Positions 38,800-49,712 of a stretch of 64,000 bases of DNA are shown in pieces. Under the pieces are notes generated by a model. The model worked only from the letters and a program-made list of their open reading frames with translations, was not told the origin of the DNA and did not search any database. Numbering within the stretch: position 1 is the first letter of the stretch; every line of letters starts with the position of its first letter. Both the position numbers and the translations under genes were made by a program. Location of the stretch: assembly GCF_020536995.1 (NCBI RefSeq), contig NC_068357.1, forward strand, positions 71,098,968 through 71,162,967. Reading direction: 5' to 3'. The DNA is from Dreissena polymorpha (taxonomy: Eukaryota > Mollusca > Bivalvia > Myida > Dreissenidae).

Positions 38800-40095
38800 A
38801 CTTGATATTTCAAGTACGTGTTTTATATTGTATAAGAAATGGGAAATTTTAGGCTTGGTAATGAATTGACTTCTCCGCGCGTTTTTATTATTTTTATTAT
38901 AGCATTTAATGTATTTATTAACAACACTACACTATATGGAATAGTCTAACATAATTATAAAAGCAAAACAGATGATTACAAAATTTACCTACCGCGTGTA
39001 AAGAACCCTCGACTTCTCGATTAAAAAGTCTTTGCGTTCCTTCAGAACAACAAACGAAACATCTGTGTTGCGTACAAGAACCGGTATCTTGTATTGATTT
39101 TGACCAGATAACCGTAGTTTCACGAACATAAAGATTGTTCGGGGTGTACGCATGTTCGAAATATGCGAAAACGAAGTTCAAGTTTTAATCATTTGTGTTG
39201 ATGGTGTTTCTCTCACGTAACTTAACTAAATACACTTTGGCCCAATTACCAAACGTCTGTTCACATCCTACAAAAACGAAAAGTGTCGCAATCAAGTAAC
39301 ACCACCGTCCTACCTTTTCATAGGCTTATAATGAGCGACTTTTTCGGTTTTTGCTGCACGTCGTCACAAACCGTAGATACTGTATGCGTTTGTCAATCGA
39401 TAACATATAAAAATGTTCATAGTATAGGACTTTTGCTACATCAACATTTAAGATAAAAAAACACAATATAATTATGTTGACACTCAGGTCGCATGTTTAG
39501 AAGGGCATTTGATTATTATTTTTCAGATGAATCTAACGTTGGTTTTAATATGCACGAGAACACGTGCTAAACGTAACGCAACACGAGCTTGGTAACCTTC
39601 CAGATGGTGTCTTGACAAATATAAGAAATGAAGTAGTTCCTGTCGTTGTAAAAAACAGTTTTAAGAGGCATTTAAGAAAAATAATAAGGCCATTTTACTC
39701 AATAAAGATCATATATCACAATTGTATAGCGACTATTGTTAGGAAGGACTATTGTATATAAAAGACGGCAAACTGTGTTATACGTGACATAATAATGATT
39801 ATAGCGTGTGTTATGAAATGTTATGAAAAGAACTATCTGGGAGTGTAGTCTTATAAGTGTCATTGGTGGGGACGAATATGGAAATATATTTGTATTGAAA
39901 CCTACATAAACGAACACATTTTACATAAAACGAATTATACATCACGTTCTCGCTTGTTCATTTCGTTGTTTGCATCAACGAAGTCAATATAAGCACATTT
40001 TATTTAGAGCTTACCTTTTTAATTATTTGTTTGGTAATATGCAGAGTCGTAATAAAAAGATATATTTCCTTAGTTTACGTATCGTATTAAGATCT
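38800..40095. other. Non-coding stretch
   Basis: A minus-strand frame at 38927-39181 ends in a donor-like GTAGGTAAAT and includes TGSCTQHRCFVCCSEG, but I cannot assign it. Otherwise nothing. Confidence 0.3.
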
Positions 40096-40310
40096 TTTAC
40101 CCAGTTATGCCTAGTGGACTCTCTCATCCTTTTAAATTGGATCAATTTATTTCCAAAATTAGGGATGTCTAGAATATTTATTTTTATATTTAGAATATTT
40201 CTAACAGAAATTCCTTAAAGCAAACAGCGCAGACCCTGATGAGACGCCGCATGGGTCTACGCTGTTTGCAAAGTCCTTTTTTTTCTATACGCTAGGCATA
40301 AATGGGTTGA
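40096..40310 (+). mobile_element. piggyBac-like TTAA MITE, copy 5
   Basis: Ends mutated to TTTACCCAGTTATGCCTAG and GCATAAATGGGTTGA. Half of the central hairpin is deleted. Confidence 0.8.
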
Positions 40311-40685
40311 TGGAAATAAGAAGACATTATAAACACAAGTTTATGCTACAGATAGCTGTCATAAATCAAGAAACATTTACCATAAAAAGAATCTTATTGT
40401 AAATGCACGCAGATATATCACAAGCCATCATTGGCTTTCAGTTACCGGTAACCATTCAAACATTTATCCTCAATACAAGCAGCCCCCATCGCGCTACCTG
40501 ATCGCAATCGATGCATATTTGCATCCTAACTTCTCATGTTTTTTAATTAAGTAACAATAGACCACAGCTTTCGTTTGAAAGAAACTGAAAGAATTAAACC
40601 GCCAATGTTCATTGGCCTTTTCTATATTCACCATAAGAGTCTAGTCAATATACTTTAAACAATTTAATAGTTGCTATAAATAGTT
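40311..40685. other. Non-coding stretch
   Basis: Nothing recognised. Confidence 0.4.
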
Positions 40686-40865
40686 AGTTTGAACCTATTT
40701 ATTTAAGCTCGACTACATCGAAAGCACTTAGGCTTATTGAAATGCTCTCGAGTCCGTTGCCTGGGACTAAGAACCTGCACTTGGAGTCTTTGGGGAACAT
40801 CGAAAGAACGCTGCCACAGAGGTCTCGATCGCAAGACGGACACCATATCCACTACATCACGGCGA
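40686..40865 (-). mobile_element. tRNA-derived SINE, copy 3
   Basis: Complement of the 4.0 kb SINE: GTCGCCGTGATGTAGTGG, a degraded B box, and the body end AATAGGTTCAAAC. Confidence 0.65.
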
Positions 40866-41114
40866 CACAGTAAACCCGCGTCGTTCGAAAATGGGTTTTA
40901 TGTCATTTCGACCTGATCCAAATCGCAGTACAGACCGGAGCTACCTTGTCCGCTATAAAGTTACGCATGGTTTCAAGGTTTCATAAGGAGGCAGGGTAGC
41001 TCCCGGTCATACTTCGCGAATGCGCTGGCTTGTATGGAGCTGTGCTCCTTGTATATGGCATCCATTTTCGCATGTGGTGGCTAAAATAGGCTTACACCAT
41101 ATCTAAGAATAAAT

Positions 41115-41355
41115 GCACGATAAATTGGAGTGCACGCACAGTATCGTCTATCGTTCACAAGCAAACACCTGACGCGACGGAAAGTAACGGGTGTAGCACG
41201 ATACCTGAACATAGCACACTGCTGAGGTGTTTGACACTTCTTGCAAGGGTGTGCGGTGTATGAGTTCATTATTCATTCCATAATATTGGAATAGATTCAG
41301 AGTTATTTTATTTCAGTGCTGTCGCAGAATGCCAATACATTTAATTCATTATATG
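41115..41355 (+). repeat. Second copy of the dispersed repeat at 34010-34270
   Basis: Shares AAGCAAACACCTGACGCGAC, GGAAAGTAACGG, GAGGTGTTTGACAC, ATTCATTCCA and GAATGCCAATAC in the same order. Confidence 0.65.
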
Positions 41356-41473
41356 CATGGGAAACTAGTAGCTCTTTCATGATCGATTTATGAAATGATT
41401 AAAAGATAACATCTAGTTGTGCTACCGTAATTCTTTCATTTATTTGTCCAAATCTTCCAGCTGCATGTCTCAT

Positions 41474-41681
41474 TTAACCCATTTATGCTTAGTGGAATCT
41501 CCCATCCCTCTAAATTGGATCAATTTATTTCCAAAAGTAGGGATGTCTAGTATATTTATTTTTATATTTAGAATATATCTTATAGAAATTCCTTTGAGCA
41601 AACAGCGCAGACCCTGATGAGACGCCGCATCATGTTGTTTGCCAAGGCCTTTAATCTAGACGCTAGGCATAAATGGGTTAA
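41474..41681 (+). mobile_element. piggyBac-like TTAA MITE, copy 6
   Basis: TTAACCCATTTATGCTTAG ... GCATAAATGGGTTAA. The right arm of the central hairpin is deleted. Confidence 0.85.
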
Positions 41682-41905
41682 TAATATTATACTTCGCTTT
41701 TTTCTAACTGAAAAGCGGAAAGGGTTGTCCCTAGTACAAAAGGCAATTAAAATCAAACTGCAACAAAAGAGAAATAAAATACAATACGCTTCAATTAAAT
41801 ACAGTTTACGTAATGGTCGCATGTTTACCGGAACTTTCAAGGGCAAGATAAATAGAAACAAAAAACGAGTATCAGCATCACCTCGTCTTTTTTATTAATA
41901 TGATT

Positions 41906-41989
41906 TGAGCCGCGCTCTGTAAAAAGGGCTAATCTGGGACGACATTGTACGCACATTCACGACACCCTCATTTCGCAGAGCACAGCCCA
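41906..41989. mobile_element. TA-flanked palindromic MITE, copy 10 (internal deletion)
   Basis: TGAGCCGCGCTCTGTAAAAA joins directly to the right-hand GCTAATCTGGGACGACA block and ends CAGAGCACAGCCCA. Confidence 0.7.
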
Positions 41990-42458
41990 TTTAGAGATAC
42001 AACATCATAGAGTTTAACTTTCAGATCATCGTTATGTAGTATCAGGAAGAACCCCTAATGTTGGTTGTAAAATGCCAAATTATGTAAAATGTTTGATTAT
42101 GTTTGTAGGTACCGGTATTGTGAAAATAACAAACATACGAAATTCGTATAATTGTACAGTAGAAGATTAAACTTAGTGTTACACTGCCAAGATACACAAC
42201 ACGTCTAGGCGAAATCAGATACGCGTTGTAGGTCATTTCTTGTAATTAGAGTTTTGGTCAAATGTGATATCTCTTATCAAATATTGTCTTCCCGGCGGTC
42301 GAAATCCTACAAGATCGTGAACTTACGGACGCATGGTTCAGCGAAGATGTAAGGACTAGTTTACACTGTTTTCAAACTCACTTACATTCTTGTCAGTCCG
42401 AGTGTCGGCAAATATGTAACGGAATACATGGTATCGTGTAACACAAAGGAGATGTTAC
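41990..42458. other. Non-coding stretch
   Basis: Holds donor-like GTAAGTGAG and GTAAGTTC on the minus strand, but no exon I can defend. Confidence 0.3.
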
Positions 42459-42538
42459 CTACTTGCATCTGTGCCGCCACTGACGTAACAAGGGTCGTGT
42501 TTCCAACAAGTTTTCGTCCATTTGTGGTTGCTATTAAC
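42459..42538 (-). CDS. Candidate internal exon 3 of an unidentified minus-strand gene
   Basis: An 80-base segment between an acceptor (AAGTTTTCCAG) and a good donor (AG|GTAACA). In phase 0 it reads VNSNHKWTKTCWKHDPCYVS plus a few more residues. Another frame is also open (LIATTNGRKLVGNTTLV...), so the reading is not unique. It is phase-compatible with the candidate exon at 43117-43178. No family recognised. Confidence 0.2.
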
Positions 42539-43116
42539 CTGGAAAACTTCCCCAGGCTCCTTCGCCGAAAGCCTTAGCACGTCAGACGATGACGGTCGTA
42601 AAACGAGAGCGCCGACGGCGTTGAAAGTCTATTGGCAAGATAAAGTTAAGTTTCTGCTGAAGTTATTGTTTATGGAACTGTTAATTGAATGAATTAAATC
42701 AAGAGGATTTAATTAACGTTATCATTACATTGTTACTATTTACGAGACTGAACGACTTTTTCATTCGTAAGCTAAGCTCAAAGTTTTTTTCTTGTTTTGT
42801 TTGTTACTATTCATTATACTGTTACGATCGCATCAATTTTGCGGAAAGAAACATTTGATGGTGTCGAAGTGTTGATGTTGTTGTTATATTAACCGACTTC
42901 GTTACAGGTCTACATACTAAAAGATTTCCTTACAAATTCAATGTGAAAGCAATAACTTTACCAAATGTCAAAGTTTTGCGCGTACACACCCTGATAACCA
43001 TACCTTTTCTAAAAGAGCATTCCAAACAGATTTGATTTAAACAATAAAAAGATAGGTCATGTGGTATGTAAGAAAGAACTCGACGCGAATCAACGGTTTT
43101 AAGGCCATCCTTTCAC

Positions 43117-43178
43117 CGACTTCTCTCCAGCTGATGAGGGTTTCCCGCCATCTGTCAAAGTCTCATGTAGTCTCCAAC
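43117..43178 (-). CDS. Candidate internal exon 2 of an unidentified minus-strand gene
   Basis: A 62-base segment between acceptor TTTTGCTTTTAG and donor TCG|GTGAAA. Only one frame is open, WRLHETLTDGGKPSSAGEKS, entered in phase 1 and left in phase 0. If not spliced, it stops six codons later. Phase fits both neighbours. No family recognised. Confidence 0.22.
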
Positions 43179-43495
43179 CTAAAAGCAAAACAGTGAATTT
43201 GTCGTATACAACAATGTTTTCCCTACCACATGCACACAGAAATATTCAAAAATAAAGTCGTGACAAGTGCCCATACAGAGAATTGTGCTTTTAAATAAAT
43301 GACGTTCCAATTTTTGAGGGTATAGCTGAACACCAAAAGTATTTAGTATACTGTAACCTACATACGCAAAATATTACATGCACACTGTATTTTGGAGCAC
43401 ACGTTCTGAAGTTTTCAATCCTTATTCAATTTATTCAAATTTCAAATAATATGCAACATAATTGGCAAATTAATATCAACATACTGTATTTTGAC

Positions 43496-43585
43496 CTCCT
43501 CTCTTGCCGCCCAAAGTCGCAAGGTAAATGGTTGCAATCACAAAGATTAACGATATTACAGCCCCCCAAAAAACTCGACAGTCCT
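43496..43585 (-). CDS. Candidate exon 1: transmembrane-helix segment
   Basis: A 90-base segment after the strong acceptor TTGTTTCTTGCAG and before a weak donor GAG|GTCAAA. One open frame reads DCRVFWGAVISLIFVIATIY then LATLGGKRGG: about 20 hydrophobic residues followed by basic residues, as in a single-pass membrane protein. A second frame is also open but shows nothing. Outgoing phase 1 matches the candidate exon at 43178. It could be the membrane exon of the Ig-like relic at 48.3-49.0 kb, but phases do not join directly, so other exons would be needed. Confidence 0.27.
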
Positions 43586-44254
43586 CTGCAAGAAACAAGA
43601 CAATTATTTATCCATAAACTATTAACTATATGAAGCGTTTTAGCTCTATAATTATGCGTATGTAATGCATATTTTACGTTCAACGGCTAATGCGCACTCA
43701 TTTATGTCGCTATGCTGAACAAATTAAAAGTTTAATATACAGTGTATGCATCCTTGTGAGAAACGAGGCAACATAAAAAGCGGGAGCACGTGTGACCAGA
43801 AGCAATGCACGAGCGTCTTAATCAACCAGATGGTGTCTTTGAATATTAACAAAATTATAATGTGCAAGCATTATTATAACAGGTATTTTGACGAATTAAA
43901 TTTCAATGGAAACGTCAACCCGGGTGGTATTTCAACATTTTATTCTTCCAATTATCTTTAACAGTCACCGAAAATAGATCATAATGGGTAATATTGTGTC
44001 AATGCATTTCATGACATGAAATGTCATGAGATCACATTGGCAGGCAATAATACGCTTTAGAAGTTTGCAACAAGTGAAAGGCTGTTATGTGTCACAATAA
44101 ATTTCCTAAAGTAATTTATTGATGTATTTTGTGTTATTTTAAGATTAATATTCTCAATACACTTTAACGAATGCACAACATTGAATCATTTCTTAAACCT
44201 AATATTATTTAAAACTGCTGAAGGAAAGTTCTTGTGTTATTTTAGTAATAGACT
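43586..44254. other. AT-rich stretch
   Basis: Nothing recognised. Confidence 0.4.
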
Positions 44255-44455
44255 TATCCCGGAAAAGCACGAGTTTAGAAAAACCCACTAATCACCCCGG
44301 TACAAACAACGCTGGTCCATTATATCAACCAATGATAGCTTACAGCTTACTTTAACGGTTGATACAGTGTGTGATTTTGAAATGATTATGGGTGTGCTTT
44401 ATTTGTACCAGCAGATTAGTGTGTGTTTTCCAAAAAGTCGTTTTTTTCCGGGATA
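44255..44455. mobile_element. Short terminal-inverted-repeat element (201 bp)
   Basis: TATCCCGGAAAAGC...CACTAATC...GGTACAAA at the left is mirrored at the right as TTTGTACC...GATTAGTGTGTG...TTTTTCCGGGATA. The arms are imperfect and about 50 bp. No coding capacity and no clear target duplication. One copy in this window. Confidence 0.55.
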
Positions 44456-45879
44456 CATATATTAATTGCTTCTTAAATGTGTTCATGCATTCAACTTTCC
44501 ATTCGCAATCGTATAATTACGTGATCATAACAATAATAATTATCACCATCGTCATACTTATGATTACAAATTGAAAACACAAACTGCGACATCGAGAGAC
44601 AGCAAGGACCAAATAACACATGCATTTTTCGCCGTTTTATGCCTTTATTAATTGTGAAAATGCCGCTCACTTTCCAAAATACGAAAGCTTAAATGGACAT
44701 TGATCATAATGATTATGAAGCAGCATGTTCCAATAATAAGGTATACACGAGCATAATAACAATGTCACAATTATTTTTAAGCCAACAAGTTCATTCTGTA
44801 TTTCCAAGGGAAATTCTTTTCCAAAAATGTGCATTCATATATCCATGCATATTAGTAATAAATAAGATAAAATATTATTGGTGTTTGTTGCAAGATTAGA
44901 TCTTTGCGTAGGATTGACCATAAACTGTGCGATTCGTTGTTTGAAAAGGTTTAGCCTAATTGCTAAAGGTTTCATAACGTTGTATTGAAGCGCGATATTT
45001 AAGTCATTCAATTGCACACAACGTCATGTTAAAAAAAATCGATGGTTTCCGCACAGATCTATCAAAAGCGAATGTATATATTCGTTTTTGTAGAACTTAT
45101 ACATTTTTATTGTAAGAATTGTTTAATTGTGCTCAAATACTATTATCATAACAATAATCAACCATAGGTTAAACAAGAAATATCTTTAAAAAAACAGCGT
45201 TGATTGTGGTTGGAGTTTATGAATGGTAAAGAGTTCAATGAATGAGATCAATGATAGCGAATGTCTTTTTCTGTGCAGTTCTTAGCTGCATCACACGCAG
45301 TACGAGATGTTACGCGGAGTTTTTGCGGCTTATTTGACATTATTACATATTGCTGGTCATAAACCTAAAGATACAAAACAGAAAAACAAAATAATAATGG
45401 AAGTGAAATTAAAACATATGAGTCAACCGGCCACACGCGAAGTATCCTTACATATTTTAAATATTTATACGCGCGTTTTTCGAACAAACCTTTTTTAGTG
45501 GTTTGTCGGGGATTGCTATCTGATTCGAGTATTAACAGTATCGAGAATCATCGCGCTCATGCTTAATACATTAGTCAATATGGTGGAATAATTCTTGTTC
45601 AATTAATTAAAAATAATATTTATCATGGTATTGTTGAAAACACATTAAGAATATATTATTGACATACCATAATTATATCGCTGGATATCTTCATTTAACG
45701 TCTTTCTGGTCTAAAGAAAATTCCAGTTCACCTAGTTCACGATATAGCGTCTTTATTATATAACGATTATTTTACTGGCCGCGAACTCCGGTCAGCACAA
45801 AAGGTAGACGTGAAGATGCAGCGATGACCTGTATATAAACTCTGACATTCACACACACTAACCGCGAACTGACGAATGT
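44456..45879. other. AT-rich stretch
   Basis: Nothing recognised. Confidence 0.4.
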
Positions 45880-46190
45880 GTAGAATCTACGCACAACTTG
45901 TATTGATGTGAAGATTTTAGTGTAAAACTGTTCTATCTATCATGCCTTTACATAAGAGATAAACTTGTTTCATGCTGAACACGCAGTAAAACAGTGTTAG
46001 AAAGACGCGGCTATGTTTCCAATGTTCTGGTGGAATTCTCAAATCAGCCAATAAAATGGACTAAGTAAATGAAGTGTATTCATTCGTGGCGGGCATTTTT
46101 ATGAATGAAACATAAAGGTTACCTAAGGTCACCTCAGGTCAAAAGTGACGTTAAACAGCTACGCCGAAAAATACATGTAAAACAATACTT
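45880..46190 (-). repeat. Inverted copy of the 34410-34720 dispersed repeat
   Basis: On the minus strand: TATTTTTCGGCGTAGCTGTT, then GTTCAGCATGAAAC and AGATAGAACAGTTTTACACT, in the same order as the plus-strand copy, with a differing middle. Confidence 0.6.
46126..46141 (+). promoter_or_regulatory. AGGTCA-CCTC-AGGTCA direct repeat (DR4-like)
   Basis: Two perfect AGGTCA hexamers spaced by four bases, the textbook layout for RXR-partner nuclear receptors. It lies inside a dispersed repeat; function is inference. Confidence 0.3.
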
Positions 46191-48321
46191 ATGTTGTTTT
46201 ACTGAGCAAGTATATGAAGTGTTTTAGTAATGCACTAATACTGTTTTAAATGTGAACATAATTTTGATATTGCCGATTACAGGTTTGATCAGTATTCACC
46301 CCACCCCCACCCCAGCAAATAAAATAAAATCCAAAGATATTCCCATTTATATTTCATTTGAGCAAGAATTGTTAATTTATGTCAAGACCCAATCATCACG
46401 CAATTTTTATCACTGCGAATAAAATTATTTTTGCAGTTCATTTTATGCAGGGACCTATTCAAACTGTATGGACCTATTCAAACTGTATGTATTGAACGCT
46501 TCATATCCCGATTTAATTTAAGTGAGAATAAAAATATATATCAAATATTTATATCAGGGCATAAACGTAATTTTCAAACGTCGAGCACGGATTGTAGTTA
46601 CGGTTACGGTTATTAACTTATTATGTATTGGTCAATTTTTCGCATTGCAGTTATTGCAGTAAGGGTGGCAACTCTTTTCACTTAATGCATTACAGGTTGA
46701 TGACAGTTGTCACCCTTTGCTTTAATCTGAATTTATGATATATCATATTCTTTGTTGATTTAGACTGCTTTGTTTTAATTCACATTGCACCAATCTGTGT
46801 CATTCAATCGGAATTACATGGCTAATTATGCATGTAATTCACATCTATTCCTTGATACTTGCATTAAAAACACACACGATTTTATATAGACATCCTTACA
46901 TGTATATATAGTTTTTACATGTTTTTTAATGTGCTTAATTCTTTGGAAGTTTAGACTAACATATTTTTAACGTAATAGTACTCATGTAATTAGTACCAAT
47001 TGTACATAAAACATAAATAAATTTAAAGTTCCACGTTTATTTTTAACGTTTAAACATTATGCAAATACATTTTACACGGAAAGTAGTAATGGTATGAATT
47101 TATTTTATGAACAAAAGTTTAACATACTTTCTTCAATATACAATAAACTTACAGACAGTGAGTATACATTAGGAACAAACGTAAATAAAAACCTACTCGT
47201 ACGGTGTTCATCTGCATTACAAAATTAACTATTTACTTATAAATTTATAATTGTTCATAATCAATTTTCACGAAAGTAAGAATAACAATAATATGCTTTG
47301 TTTTATTTAATAAAATATTTCATAATTAATGAAATGTTATTAAAATAGTGATGTAGGTAAAAAGGAAAAGTCAAGTGTGCAAAACAAGATTTTTTAATCG
47401 TAATAATATTTATACATTTTTATTACAGTAAATGCTTTATAAACCTATATAGCATTGTTTTCAATGTTACACAAAAACATACAATTAACGAAGTTTTTTT
47501 TTTCTTCCATAAACGCAGTATGTCACTTCACTTTGTAGTATGAATGTTTTATAAAAAAAATAAACATATTATAAAATAGACATCTATTTAGAAGGAAAAT
47601 GAATATTTCACGAATATTAGATTTGATGTCAATATAACGAACAAAACATCGATACCCATTATGTTTTGTTATATATTTACATACAAATAAAAAAATGTAA
47701 ATTGATTCGTCGTATTTCATATATAAACATTTATGTTAGATTAGAACTATACAGACACTATACATAATTGAACACCGAAACGATTCGATTAAGAGTTATT
47801 TATTATTTATACCCAAAATTCGACGAAAACCGGTAAAAAGTGAAATTCAACTTTACACGATATGTATTTATCAAATACAAACCATATTTCTTCCTTCATA
47901 TATTTTCTTAGTAAACAAATTATTTATTTTGGGGTATTTTCTATGCAACAGCGTCTGTTGACATTTTTCACAAATGGCGGTCTGCGCATGCTATCATCAT
48001 AGAAAGTAACCTCCCCTGCGATGTATATTTTAATCCTGCAACTATTGACATTTGAACAGCCAATAAGAATCCACGACTCAAGAAGGACATTACTTAAAAG
48101 ATGGCGGTTTGACCACACAACACATCATTTTAATGTTTACTCATGGGCTTAAAGCTTAATGTATATATTAACATAAACTCTAAACTCTATTATTTTTATG
48201 TTTAGAAACGATAAACATTTAGAAAAAAAAATTGAAAGACCAAAGGTTAATAATTATTTTTATAATTATGCATGACCATATATTTATAAAATATGTGTTG
48301 TAACATCTTTATAAAAAATAC
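46191..48321. other. Very AT-rich stretch
   Basis: No gene. The patch at 47970-48105 holds two ATGGCGG motifs and a CCAAT box but no supported exon. Confidence 0.35.
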
Positions 48322-48532
48322 CAGGTGGATTCAGCTCCGTGTCTTGCTTCTCCGTGAATGTTCTTTGCATGACACTCGTAGATATACAAACGTCCAGCCT
48401 GTGAAACTATGATTTCACACTTAAATATATATCTGCACAAAGTTCGACCTTATTAAGATTGAACATGTTCGTCCAAGTTATTTCCCCAAAAGATGAGAGT
48501 CCACAACGCACGTGAACTGACATGCTCGTCAT
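48322..48532 (-). pseudogene. Decayed immunoglobulin-like domain (Ig 2)
   Basis: Two adjacent frames together show the landmarks of an I-set-type Ig domain. The first frame gives VHVRCGLSSFGEITWTN (B-strand Cys, C-strand Trp) and a YLSVK E-strand-like segment, then meets a stop. The second gives AGRLYIYECHAKN IHGEARHGAEST, with the F-strand Y-x-C followed by A-K-N and the G-E-A turn typical of such domains. A frame change and a stop lie between them (about 48400-48425), so as read it cannot make the domain. It may end at a splice donor-like TG|GTATTT (48322). It follows Ig 1 on the same strand, as in multi-Ig receptors. Confidence 0.5.
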
Positions 48533-48721
48533 CCTGTGACATGACTTATTGACGTATTGTTAGAACTGGTGGTCCTTTTTAAATAAATAAATACCAATTG
48601 TTTATTTCAGATAAGTTAGTTGGTAAATGTATCACTTTATGGCAGTCCGTGTTTTAATAAATAAACAAAGATAACATTTATTTATTGACATTAACGTTTT
48701 TGGTAAATACACAGTATCCAT

Positions 48722-49021
48722 TTATATTCCTTCTTGTGTAACAGAAGGAGGTGGTACAATTAATACAGTTATGCGTGCAAAATCCAGGATCACATGCGTT
48801 TCTTCCTCAAAGCTTATTTCTACACAGAGTCCATGCATTTCATATTTTGCCTTCTGAATCATGTGATATGTTTGCCTAAAACCACGAGGAAGAATTAGTC
48901 GGGTTTAAACAGATCCTTGAAAATCAGTACAATCTGAAGAAAAATTGCTTTCTGTATTGCCTCCTCGTATCTCACAAGATGCAAACACTTGGTACCAAAA
49001 ACATATGCTTTTTGGAGAGTA
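48722..49021 (-). pseudogene. Decayed immunoglobulin-like domain (Ig 1)
   Basis: One frame runs about 99 codons with a single internal TAA (about 48907). The C-terminal part, HGLCVEISFEEETHVILDFA then ARITVLIVPPPSV, looks like the end of a V-type Ig domain: a damaged D-x-G-x-Y-x-C region, F/G strands, and a hydrophobic last strand leading to a Pro-rich hinge. The N-terminal part has ASCEIRGGNTESNF, like a B strand, but the conserved Trp after it is missing. A splice acceptor-like GTGGTTTTAG also sits inside. The Ig call rests on pattern and on the neighbouring Ig 2. Confidence 0.42.
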
Positions 49022-49221
49022 CTTCAAAATAATGTGTTCACCGGTATGTGCATTTAGAATTAGAATAACATAATTAATCATAACTCGAACAGCAAATGGT
49101 TTTATGACATATTATTTCATTATAAGTTAATGAGTTAATGTGAAAATGACACATACACGTACACAAATTTAATAGTATTAACAAATTGGATATTTAACAG
49201 GGGGTGGATCGTACGCAAGTA

Positions 49222-49316
49222 ATTGGTGGGGCGTTAGTGAGAAAAATGCCAACTGGTGTTCAAAATGGCGGCCAACAGCTGATTTTTCTAGATCTTCGTC
49301 CGAACGTTTGAAAGGT
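49222..49316 (+). promoter_or_regulatory. Candidate promoter and first exon with splice donor
   Basis: An inverted CCAAT (49222-49226), a GGGGCG box, and AAAATGGCGGCC (49262-49273, a YY1-like motif common in 5' UTRs) come before a donor AAAG|GTTAGT at 49314. The ATG in the YY1-like motif opens a frame of only five codons. Compact and promoter-like, but no downstream exon is identified. Confidence 0.25.
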
Positions 49317-49712
49317 TAGTACATTTCCCATACTTATTCGACATTATCGCGTAAGGCGCATGATGATCTACTAATATCCATTTAACCTACCTATAAATCC
49401 TGTAGATGCATTATCAATATTATACAAATCATTGATTTCTTTATACGCAAGTGTCTTTTTTTTTCGATTAACACGGTTCATTGTATGTGCCTTTTTAGGT
49501 CATGTGTAAGGTTTTCTCAGCAGTTTTCATGGAAAGGTGGATTCAAGAACCATCATATTTTACCTTGCATGAACACCTGGATGTTTATAACAGGCAATCG
49601 CAATATATGCATTATCATTCGAAAAATAACCCCCATATTTATAACTGGTGAGCATATTTACCCACTTTCCGTAACTGGTGTTTATGCACAAGTCAGAGAA
49701 CACACATAAAAA

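Noticed and set aside
38927-39181. 84-codon minus-strand frame ending at a donor-like site
   Set aside because: Only a donor-like GTAGGTAAAT supports it; no acceptor, homologue or neighbouring exon found.
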